Assembly (NCBI GenBank): GCA_937922175.1
Contig: CAKZUU010000277.1
Span: 1-12,996 of the forward strand
Source of the DNA: an uncultured Gemmataceae bacterium
GTDB lineage: Bacteria > Planctomycetota > Planctomycetia > Gemmatales > Gemmataceae
DNA: 12,996 nucleotides
Direction: 5' to 3'
Shown: piece after piece, positions 7,010 to 12,996 of the stretch
How the letters are laid out: the number at the start of each line of letters is the position of its first letter
Position numbering within the stretch: position 1 is the first letter of the stretch
Notes under the pieces: generated by a model
The model's database searches: none
What the model saw: only the letters and a program-made list of their open reading frames with translations
Told to the model about the DNA's origin: nothing
Translations under genes and position numbers: made by a program

Positions 7010-7106
7010 ATTGGTGTTGGAGGGAGTTCCGAAGGCGACCAAGGTCGGTGAGAACCATTCGATGGCGTGGGTGCAGCCCGACGACGCAGACTTGAGATCC
7101 GCCACC

Positions 7107-7862
7107 ATGCGTGACGAGCCGGTCTTACAAGGATTTCATTTGACGCGCAGCTTTGGGGACGGCGAAACCAGAACCTACGCCTTGCGGGACGTCAGCCTGG
7201 GACTTAGAAAGGGCGAGTTGGCCCTCTTGATGGGCCCCTCAGGAAGCGGTAAATCCACCTTACTGGCGGTGCTCTCCGGTTTGCTGGAGCCGGACAGGGG
7301 CCAAGTTCTCGCTCGCGTCAATGGCAAGGAGGTGGACCTGTGGAAGTTGACGCCGAGGCAGCGAGAACAATTTCGTCTGAAGCACTGCGGCTTCATCTTC
7401 CAAGGTTATAACTTGTTTCCCGCGTTGACGGCTCGACAACAGCTGGAAATTGTTCTTCGCTGGGGGGAAGGGGTCTCTGGAGCGGAAGCCCGAGAGCGAT
7501 CCCGCGAAATGTTGTCCCTCCTGGGACTGTCCAAAAAATGTCATTTGTTGCCGGCTCAATTGAGCGGTGGCGAAAAGCAGCGGGTGGCGATCGGCCGGGC
7601 GCTGATCAAAAACCCTCAGTTCGTCTTTGCCGACGAACCGACGAGCGCCTTGGATTGGGCACACGGCGAACAAGTGGTGGAATTATTGCGAATTGCCGCT
7701 CACGAACGCGGGGCGACGATCCTCGTGGTGTCGCACGATCATCGGATCGTTCCGTTCGTCGATACGGTGTTCCATTTGGAGGATGGCCGATTGCAGGAAT
7801 CTGAACCCCCGGATGAGACCCCTCCCCCTGGAGTTCGCTTCCGCTTGGAGATGCCGCCATGA
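7107..7862 (+). CDS. DevA/LolD-type ABC transporter ATP-binding protein
   Basis: A 251-residue ATPase that would power the adjacent FtsX-type permease. All nucleotide-binding motifs are intact: Walker A GPSGSGKST (43-51), Q-loop Gln99 (FQGYNLFPALT), signature LSGGEKQ (152-158), Walker B FVFADEP (172-178, Glu177), D-loop SALD and switch His210 (VVSHDH). The sequence before Walker A, SFGDGETRTYALRDVSL, is the LolD/MacB/DevA form. The open frame reaches back to TTG 7011, with ATG 7062 also in frame and preceded by GGTGAG. I favour ATG 7107 because homologues begin just before the LTRSFG strand; neither start has a strong ribosome site. The last four bases overlap the adaptor gene (ATGA). The C-terminal tail after residue 230 is Pro-rich and probably variable. 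Confidence 0.9.
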   Translation: MRDEPVLQGFHLTRSFGDGETRTYALRDVSLGLRKGELALLMGPSGSGKSTLLAVLSGLLEPDRGQVLARVNGKEVDLWKLTPRQREQFRLKHCGFIFQGYNLFPALTARQQLEIVLRWGEGVSGAEARERSREMLSLLGLSKKCHLLPAQLSGGEKQRVAIGRALIKNPQFVFADEPTSALDWAHGEQVVELLRIAAHERGATILVVSHDHRIVPFVDTVFHLEDGRLQESEPPDETPPPGVRFRLEMPP

Positions 7863-8956
7863 CTCGGCCACGCAGGTTGCGCATTGTCGGGGTTGCTCTG
7901 CTGATGATCGTGCTGGCGGGCGTCGGGGGTGCCAACCGCCTCATCCACGGGCCCATCTTCGTGCGCCAAACGGATCGGACGGCCTCTTCTCCCCCCATTT
8001 CTCCTCCTCGAGCGCCCGCCGTCGTGGCGACGGGCGTGGTTGTGCCCGAAGGCGATATCGTTCCCCTGATCCCATCGGTCAAAGGGGAAGTCAAAGAGGT
8101 TCTCGTCAAGACCGACGACGTGGTGAAAAAAGGACAAGTCTTGCTCCGAATGGATCGGGAGCTGGCACTGGAGACGCTTCGGGAAACCGAAGCCGGCGTC
8201 GAGTTCGCGGAAGGCCAACTGGAAGAGGCGAAGGCGGGCTTGCGGAAATACGAAATCCAGCGAGAAATCCAATTAAAGAAGATCGAAGCGCGACAAAAGG
8301 AACTGGCGGCCGCCCAGGCCGAGTTGGACCACTTGGAACGGGAGGTGGAGCGAGCACGCCAACTCAACGTCTCTTTACCGCCGACAGTGAAAGATCCTCG
8401 AGCCGCCCGACTGGCCGTCGAAGCATTGAAAGCCGCGATTGATGCGGAACGTTTGGGTCTGGACCTGATCGAGGCCAACAAGCCCACCGCCCAGGTGCGG
8501 CAGGCCGAGGCCGGACTCAAACGGGCTCTCGTGCTGCGAGACAAGGCTCGCCTGGGGGTCGATCTGTGTGATCTCCGGGCCCCAGCGGACGGCACGATCA
8601 TGCAATCATTCGTTTCGGCGGGTCACAAGTTCGGCGACCAGGCGGTGAAACCTGCCTTCCTCTTCTACGAGGGAGGATTGATCGTCAAGGCGGACCTCAA
8701 ACAGGAGTGGGCCCACCGCGTCAAAGTGGGGATGCCCGCTGTCGTCCAAGATGCCGAGGGCAGTGGGGCCACATGGAAGGGGCGCGTGGTCAAAATCGGG
8801 AAGAGCTTTCTTCCCAAACGCGATCCCACCGGCGCGATCGAAGGTGTCGGTCTCTTGCAAGCTCCTCAAGATCCCGTCCTGGAGTGCCGCATCGAGCTTG
8901 AGACGGACCAGCCTCCCTTCCTCAACCAGAAGGTGCGGATCCACATTGGCCCATGA
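7859..8956 (+). CDS. HlyD/DevB-type periplasmic adaptor protein
   Basis: A 365-residue membrane-fusion protein that would link the inner-membrane ABC pump to an outer-membrane channel. The N-terminal anchor is at about 8-24. Half-lipoyl strands are at about 68-100 (IPSVKGEVKEVLVKTDDVVKKGQVLL). Two long charged coiled-coil arms follow at about 101-170 and 180-232, and the second lipoyl half is at 236-260 (LRAPADGTI). A beta-barrel region then runs to the C-terminus, which ends NQKVRIHIGP. This domain order is that of HlyD/DevB/MacA adaptors. The start overlaps the ATPase stop by four bases and has GGAG eight bases upstream (7847-7850), a well-supported site. No TolC-like channel gene is in the window, so one must be supplied from elsewhere if the pump is tripartite. 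It is the last gene of the five-gene run; a stem-loop follows 11 bases later. Confidence 0.9.
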   Translation: MTRPRRLRIVGVALLMIVLAGVGGANRLIHGPIFVRQTDRTASSPPISPPRAPAVVATGVVVPEGDIVPLIPSVKGEVKEVLVKTDDVVKKGQVLLRMDRELALETLRETEAGVEFAEGQLEEAKAGLRKYEIQREIQLKKIEARQKELAAAQAELDHLEREVERARQLNVSLPPTVKDPRAARLAVEALKAAIDAERLGLDLIEANKPTAQVRQAEAGLKRALVLRDKARLGVDLCDLRAPADGTIMQSFVSAGHKFGDQAVKPAFLFYEGGLIVKADLKQEWAHRVKVGMPAVVQDAEGSGATWKGRVVKIGKSFLPKRDPTGAIEGVGLLQAPQDPVLECRIELETDQPPFLNQKVRIHIGP

Positions 8957-8966
8957 CGCGAGCTCG

Positions 8967-8989
8967 AGTCGCCGGCCGTTGCGGCGGCT
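8967..8989 (+). terminator. Stem-loop after the exporter operon, possible terminator
   Basis: AGTCGCCG (8967-8974) pairs with CGGCGGCT (8982-8989), eight pairs with one G-U, closing a seven-base loop. It begins 11 bases after the adaptor stop, the expected place for an operon end. No U-tract follows; the nearest run of T (9061-9068) is about 70 bases away. Confidence 0.4.
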
Positions 8990-9039
8990 GTCGGTCGTTC
9001 CCATGTTCACTCAATAAGGGAAATTTTTGCCATTCCTCG

Positions 9040-9045
9040 TACAAT
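9040..9045 (+). promoter_or_regulatory. candidate -10 hexamer TACAAT for the PqaA-family gene
   Basis: TACAAT lies in an AT-rich patch 46 bases before GTG 9092, with no clear -35 box. Transcription would start near 9052, giving a leader of about 40 bases that carries a run of eight T. Confidence 0.4.
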
Positions 9046-9091
9046 TTCACTGCTTCGTTGTTTTTTTTACTCCGTTGAAAGGGGGTTCGTT

Positions 9092-10423
9092 GTGAGCCGG
9101 TGCGAGTGTCGAGGGGCTGTTGCCGTTCTGGCTGGTTTGATTCTTGCCTGTTCCGCTCAGGCGGGGCTGCCTGAGTACGTCCGCAAGCCGGAGGCCGCGT
9201 ACCGTTGGAAGTTGGAGAAAAAAACCCGGCTGACCAACGGCACCGTCTACACTCTCGACATGGTGTCGCAAACTTGGCAGAACATGGACTGGAAGCACAA
9301 GATTGTCGTGTTCAGCCCTGATGATGTGAAACCGGCTGACACCATGCTCCTCCTCAATGCAGGAGGCGAACCCGGTGGGGCGATGTTCGCCGTCGCCCTG
9401 GAGCTGACCCGTCGAATCGGCTCGCCGGTCGCTGTCGTTTTTGGCGTCCCGAACCAGCCGCTGTTCGGCGGAAAGAAGGAAGATGCTTTGATCGCCGAGA
9501 CCTTCTGTCGCTTCTTGGATTGCCAAGGCCAGGACGAATCCTGGCCACTCCTGTTTCCCATGGTGAAATCAGTGGTCAAAGCGATGGATGCCCTTCAGGA
9601 ATTCGCCCGGCAGGAGTGGCACCACGAAGTCAAGGACTTTATTGTCGGTGGCGCCTCCAAGCGGGGTTGGACATCGTGGTTGACCGGTGCTGCCGAAAAG
9701 CGTGTCCGCGCCATCATCCCCATGGTCATCGATGTCTTGAACATGAAGCCCCAAATGGAGTACCAAGTGGCATGTTACGGTAAGCCCAGTGAGATGGTGC
9801 ACGATTACGTCGAGCGAAACCTCATCCCCATGCCGGATACACCAGTGGCCAAGAGACTGTGGTCGATGGTTGATCCATACCACTACCGCGACCAGATCAC
9901 GATGCCGAAATTGATCGTCAACGGGGCGAACGATCCGTACTGGACCGTTGACGCGCTGAATCTCTATTGGGATGATTTGAAAGGAGACAAGTTTGTCTGC
10001 ATCGTGCCGAATGCGGGGCACGACCTGAGTGAGCGCCCCGAAGAGGGACAACTCGACCCCATCAAGGCGCGGGCCCGCGTGTTGAATGCGACGGCTGCTT
10101 TCGTCAAGTACCAAATCTCGGGCAAGCCGATGCCCCGATTGACCTGGAAACATAGCGATGGCGACGACGCGAGCTTGCGGTTGAGCATCGACGCGACGGT
10201 TCCTCCCAAAGCTGCCCGGGTCTGGGTCGCGCTGTCGGAAAGCAAAGACTTTCGGCAGTCGCGTTGGCGGCAACATCCCGCCGCCATCGAGAACGGGAAG
10301 GTGGAAGCTTCGATCTCCCCGCCGTCACGAGGATACATTGCCCTCTTCGGGGAGGTCGATTTCGACGCCGACGGTCTGACCTATTCGCTCTCGACCCAAG
10401 TGCGTGTCGCCCCCGCCCGCTGA
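9092..10423 (+). CDS. Secreted PhoPQ-activated pathogenicity-related (PqaA-type) alpha/beta hydrolase
   Basis: A 443-residue exported protein of the PhoPQ-activated pathogenicity-related family (PqaA in Salmonella), an alpha/beta-hydrolase group common in planctomycetes and of unsettled substrate. The N-terminus is a signal peptide with a hydrophobic core at 9-20 and a probable AQA cleavage site at 22-24. Cys20 is preceded by ILA, a poor but not impossible lipobox. The catalytic Ser189 is in GGASKRGW, Asp281 in NGANDPYW and His310 in NAGHDL, giving an intact triad. Motifs such as LLNAGGEP and FGVPNQPLF are family-typical. The C-terminal part from about 345 forms a separate beta-rich domain. 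The start is GTG, seven bases after AAAGGGG (9078-9084). It stands alone between a stem-loop on each side, so it is probably its own transcription unit. The role in this organism is unknown; the name does not imply virulence here. Confidence 0.88.
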   Translation: MSRCECRGAVAVLAGLILACSAQAGLPEYVRKPEAAYRWKLEKKTRLTNGTVYTLDMVSQTWQNMDWKHKIVVFSPDDVKPADTMLLLNAGGEPGGAMFAVALELTRRIGSPVAVVFGVPNQPLFGGKKEDALIAETFCRFLDCQGQDESWPLLFPMVKSVVKAMDALQEFARQEWHHEVKDFIVGGASKRGWTSWLTGAAEKRVRAIIPMVIDVLNMKPQMEYQVACYGKPSEMVHDYVERNLIPMPDTPVAKRLWSMVDPYHYRDQITMPKLIVNGANDPYWTVDALNLYWDDLKGDKFVCIVPNAGHDLSERPEEGQLDPIKARARVLNATAAFVKYQISGKPMPRLTWKHSDGDDASLRLSIDATVPPKAARVWVALSESKDFRQSRWRQHPAAIENGKVEASISPPSRGYIALFGEVDFDADGLTYSLSTQVRVAPAR

Positions 10424-10437
10424 CGTGCCGGGACAGG

Positions 10438-10486
10438 GGCGCGAATCCGGTTCTCTGTCATGCTGCGGCAGAATCTGATTCGCGCC
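10438..10486 (+). terminator. Long perfect inverted repeat after the PqaA-family gene
   Basis: GGCGCGAATC (10438-10447) and GATTCGCGCC (10477-10486) are exact reverse complements, closing a 29-base loop. The repeat starts 15 bases after the hydrolase stop. There is no U-tract. It could be a terminator-like hairpin, or an operator, because its right arm touches the -35 region of the next promoter candidate. Confidence 0.4.
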
Positions 10487-10501
10487 GTCGAGGCCGAAAG
10501 G

Positions 10502-10507
10502 TATGAT
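10502..10507 (+). promoter_or_regulatory. candidate -10 hexamer TATGAT for the thioredoxin-NHL gene
   Basis: TATGAT matches the -10 consensus at five of six bases and lies 35 bases before ATG 10543. With a 17-base spacer the -35 would be TTCGCG, within the right arm of the preceding inverted repeat; this is a weak match. Confidence 0.35.
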
Positions 10508-10542
10508 TTCTTCAGTGACTCCGTCGCCCTCGGGAGACCGTC

Positions 10543-12138
10543 ATGTTCGCACGCCTCCGCCGACTTGGGCTGATCGCAACTGCACTGGCACTCCTTTTCG
10601 TCCTATGGGCCGCTCTTCCCAAACAACCTCTCCCCAATGACGAACTGCAAGCCCAAGAACGCGGTCAGAAAGCTCCCGAACTGGTCGGCGGAGTCGCTTG
10701 GTTGAATACCAGCAAGCCCCTGTCGATTCACGAAGATCTGCGGGGCAAGCTCGTCCTCTTGGATTTCTGGACCTTCTGCTGCATCAACTGCATCCACACT
10801 CTTCCGGACTTGGCTCGACTTGAAGAGAAATACGCCCATCAACTGGTCGTCATCGGCGTTCACTCAGCGAAGTTTGACAACGAAAAGAAGACGGAGAACA
10901 TCCGCAAAGCCATCCTTCGGTATCAGATTCGACATCCGGTTGTCAACGATGCCGAGCAACGAATCTGGGAGGCTTACGGGTGTCAGTCGTGGCCGACTCT
11001 CGTCTTGATCGATCCCGAAGGGAATCTCGTGGGCGCGGCCAGCGGCGAGGGCAACTACGAGTTGTTGGATCGGGTCATCGGTCGTCTGATCGCCGAGCAT
11101 CGTCGCAAAAAGACCCTGAACGAAACGCCCATCGCTTTTGCCCTCGAAAAAGAATTGGTTCAACCCCTGAACTTCCCGGGCAAGATTCTTGCCGATGAAA
11201 AGGGCAATCGCCTCTTCATCGCGGACAGCACCAATCACCGCATCGTGATCACCGACCTGCAAGGGAATAAACAGGCCATCGCTGGTACGGGCGAACCGGG
11301 CAATGCGGATGGTTCGTTTACACAAGCTCGCTTCAATGATCCGCAGGGAATGTGCCTGAAGGACGACGTTCTGTATGTTGCGGACCGCAAAAACCACCTA
11401 ATTCGTGCCTTGGATCTGAAACAGCAAACGGTGACCACAGTCGCCGGGATCGGCGAGCAGGATCGGGAGAATCGGGCGATCGGCGGTCCAGCGCGCCGAA
11501 CGGGCATGAACAGCCCTTGGGATCTGTTGCTCGGACCTGATGGTCTGATCTACATCGCGATGGCCGGCCATCACCAAATCTGGACCTACGACCCGGTTCA
11601 AGATCGGCTCGACCCGTATGCGGGAGATGGCCGTGAGAATATCCGCGATGGTTCTCTCTTCGAAGCTCTGTTCGCGCAACCGAGCGGGCTGACTCACGAC
11701 GGCAAGGAATTGTTCGTCGCCGACAGCGAGGTGAGCGCCATCCGGGCCGTCCCCTTCGGTGGCCGCGGCACGGTTCGCACCTTGGTCGGCAAGGGGCTGT
11801 TTGTATTCGGCGATGTGGATGGTCCGGCGAACGAGGCCCGTCTGCAACACGCTTTGGCCGTGCAATATGTGGACGGGCTGTTGTATGTCGCGGACACTTA
11901 CAACAGCAAAATCAAAACAATCGATCCGAAGACGGGCGAGACACGCACCTTCGTGGGAGGGGATCGTGGAGGTTGGCTGACAGGCCCGACCTTCAACGAG
12001 CCGGCGGGACTCAGCTACGCCGCCGGCAAACTGTACGTCGCCGACACCAATGCCCATCGAATCCGCGTCGTGGATCTGAAAACGCGAGCCGTCAGTACCC
12101 TGCCGCTCAAAGGTGTTCCCCCGGTGGTCCCGAAATAG
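10543..12138 (+). CDS. Membrane-anchored thioredoxin-like / NHL-repeat fusion (NHLRC2-like)
   Basis: A 531-residue fusion. An N-terminal hydrophobic anchor or signal (about 8-25) is followed by a TlpA-like thioredoxin domain (about 43-185) and a six-bladed NHL beta-propeller (about 205-525). The redox site reads WTFCCINC, with Cys80 and Cys83 as the CxxC pair and an extra Cys79; the cis-Pro loop is SWPT (Pro151). NHL blades are marked by repeated LFIADSTNHRI, LYVADRKNHLI, FVADSEVSAI, LYVADTYNSKI and LYVADTNAHRI segments. The order Trx-then-NHL and the CCINC motif are those of animal NHLRC2, which lacks the export signal seen here. The protein probably acts as an envelope thiol-disulfide protein with the propeller binding a partner. 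GGAG at 10533-10536 is six bases before the ATG. It is followed 290 bases later by a DsbD-N-like gene, which supports a thiol-redox context. Confidence 0.9.
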   Translation: MFARLRRLGLIATALALLFVLWAALPKQPLPNDELQAQERGQKAPELVGGVAWLNTSKPLSIHEDLRGKLVLLDFWTFCCINCIHTLPDLARLEEKYAHQLVVIGVHSAKFDNEKKTENIRKAILRYQIRHPVVNDAEQRIWEAYGCQSWPTLVLIDPEGNLVGAASGEGNYELLDRVIGRLIAEHRRKKTLNETPIAFALEKELVQPLNFPGKILADEKGNRLFIADSTNHRIVITDLQGNKQAIAGTGEPGNADGSFTQARFNDPQGMCLKDDVLYVADRKNHLIRALDLKQQTVTTVAGIGEQDRENRAIGGPARRTGMNSPWDLLLGPDGLIYIAMAGHHQIWTYDPVQDRLDPYAGDGRENIRDGSLFEALFAQPSGLTHDGKELFVADSEVSAIRAVPFGGRGTVRTLVGKGLFVFGDVDGPANEARLQHALAVQYVDGLLYVADTYNSKIKTIDPKTGETRTFVGGDRGGWLTGPTFNEPAGLSYAAGKLYVADTNAHRIRVVDLKTRAVSTLPLKGVPPVVPK

Positions 12139-12160
12139 GAAGGGCCCCAATCCTCTTCCT
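12137..12160 (+). terminator. Weak stem-loop at the end of the thioredoxin-NHL gene
   Basis: AGGAAG (12137-12142, beginning inside the stop codon) pairs with CTTCCT (12155-12160) over a 12-base loop. The stem is only six pairs and has no U-tract, so its role as a terminator is uncertain. The remaining gap to 12428 shows no gene or clear promoter. Confidence 0.25.
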
Positions 12161-12428
12161 GTAGCCGAACCGTTGGCCGGGCGAGAGCGACTCACGACCA
12201 GGCTTTGGGCCGAGGGCGAGCCTGAAATGGATGAACCATTGGGCGAGAGGCGGTTGCGGCAGGATGTTGATCGGGTCATCATTCGGATTCAGCAAGTCGT
12301 TCGTTACCGCACCCGGTGAAGGGGCCAAGGGTGGAGATGTCGAGAGTAGAAAGCAGGATAAGAGACATCGCGAGCTGAGGTGGCGCTTGACGATGAACCG
12401 GACTTCGAGCGAACGGGAGACGGAGAGA

Positions 12429-12996
12429 ATGCGACCGGCGATTTCGCTCCTCATCGTGATGGTTGGGGTGGGGTGTTGGGCAGCCGACGGAGTTGCGGAT
12501 CGCGCCACGATCTCGGCGAGGTTCGAGCCGCCCCAGGCGAAACGCGGTGAACTCGTCACGTGGATCATGAGGATCGAGTTGCGGAACGGGTTTCACACGT
12601 ATCCGACACGACAGACCAGCAACCATCCGGAAGTCGACGCATTGGTGAGCAGCTTGCGGAAACCACGGTATGGCGAATTGGTGCCGGTGGGTGAGATTAT
12701 CGACCCCGAGGCGACGCCGGTACGGCACGAAGGCCACGATATCCTCTGGGTCGAGGGAATCGGTGAGTGGCGAATGACTTTCGTCGTTCATCCAAAGGCG
12801 ACACCGGGGAAGAAGCAGTTTCGATTTCGGGGCAACCTGCCTGTGTGCGACGATAAGAGTTGTCTCAACGGTGAGCCACCCGTCACGGAGTTGACGATTT
12901 TGGACGACACGGTTCCGATCGCGGAGGAACACCGGGCGGCAGTGGAGGCATTTCCCTTGGAGGACCCATCAAAGGCGAAGCCCCCGCCTTCAGGAC
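12429..12996 (+). CDS. Exported DsbD N-terminal domain-like protein, cut by the window edge
   Basis: The first 189 codons of a gene that runs off the right end without a stop. Residues 1-18 form a signal peptide (SLLIVMVGVGCWA, probable cleavage before Ala19). The following beta-rich domain (about 26-160) resembles the periplasmic N-terminal domain of DsbD-type thiol:disulfide reductases, including the segment FRGNLPVCDDKSCL with Cys140 and Cys145 spaced as in many non-enterobacterial DsbD-N domains (CX4C). In that family this Cys pair passes electrons from a membrane or thioredoxin-like module to periplasmic partners. Residues after 165 look like a Pro-rich linker, so a membrane or thioredoxin domain probably follows outside the window. 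The start ATG 12429 has GGGAG nine bases upstream; in-frame ATG 12393 is less likely because it would put charged residues before the signal core. The thioredoxin-NHL gene upstream is a plausible redox partner. Confidence 0.8.
   Translation, partial: MRPAISLLIVMVGVGCWAADGVADRATISARFEPPQAKRGELVTWIMRIELRNGFHTYPTRQTSNHPEVDALVSSLRKPRYGELVPVGEIIDPEATPVRHEGHDILWVEGIGEWRMTFVVHPKATPGKKQFRFRGNLPVCDDKSCLNGEPPVTELTILDDTVPIAEEHRAAVEAFPLEDPSKAKPPPSG

Noticed and set aside
7011..7106. Upstream TTG/GTG/ATG starts for the ABC ATPase
   Set aside because: The added residues do not resemble ATPase N-termini and no strong ribosome site supports them; ATG 7062 remains possible.
7606..8601. 331-codon minus-strand open frame opposite the ATPase and adaptor genes
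   Set aside because: Ser/Arg-rich low-complexity translation antisense to two well-supported genes.
9061..9068. Run of eight T as an intrinsic terminator U-tract
   Set aside because: No GC-rich stem lies directly upstream; the nearest hairpin is about 70 bases away, and a -10-like hexamer lies between.
12113..12319. 68-codon open frame spanning the end of the thioredoxin-NHL gene and the gap after it
   Set aside because: It overlaps the last codons of a secure gene in another frame and its translation is Arg/Glu-rich without a domain.
1..12996. tRNA, rRNA, CRISPR repeats, insertion sequences or attachment sites
   Set aside because: Looked for by eye on both strands and not seen; no spaced direct repeats, transposase motifs or cloverleaf sequences stood out.

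Overview
The window looks like chromosomal DNA of a planctomycete, probably from the Gemmatales. This is an inference from gene content and style: HEAT-repeat proteins of the secretory type, a PhoPQ-activated (PqaA-type) alpha/beta hydrolase, a thioredoxin-NHL fusion, a DsbD-N protein, high GC, short gaps and few U-tract terminators. No rRNA or universal marker is present to confirm it. All ten recognisable genes, plus an eleventh cut by the right edge, lie on the + strand. I see no tRNA, rRNA, CRISPR array, transposase or phage gene.

Layout. (1) 14-589: a small papain-fold/C39-like cysteine peptidase-like protein that may continue past the left edge. (2) 632-2037: a translationally coupled pair, a membrane-anchored HEAT-repeat protein and a HEAT-like lipoprotein, followed closely by a ferritin-like diiron protein (2075-2533). 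(3) 2534-2973: a 440-base gap with several GC-rich hairpins and, near its end, a perfect TATAAT hexamer. (4) 2974-8956: five tightly packed genes that read as one operon: a short-chain dehydrogenase (SDR), a class-B asparagine synthetase-like amidotransferase, and a complete DevCAB/MacB-type tripartite exporter lacking only its outer-membrane channel (FtsX-type permease, ATPase, HlyD adaptor). (5) 9092-10423: a secreted PqaA-family hydrolase. (6) 10543-12138: a membrane-anchored thioredoxin-like protein with a CCINC active site fused to an NHL beta-propeller, the architecture of animal NHLRC2. (7) 12429-end: the N-terminal part of an exported DsbD-N-like protein.

How the genes may work together. 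The SDR-amidotransferase-exporter operon is the most interesting block. Its order and spacing suggest that a small amidated, possibly lipid-like, product is made in the cytoplasm and exported across the envelope by an exporter related to the cyanobacterial heterocyst-glycolipid transporter DevBCA. That product is a guess. The SDR itself is odd: the catalytic Tyr of the YxxxK motif is His, while the other three members of the Asn-Ser-Tyr-Lys tetrad are intact. The right end holds two envelope thiol-redox genes side by side. Promoter-like -10 hexamers were found in four gaps and stem-loops after four of the transcription units. These are motif matches by eye and are weaker than the gene calls.
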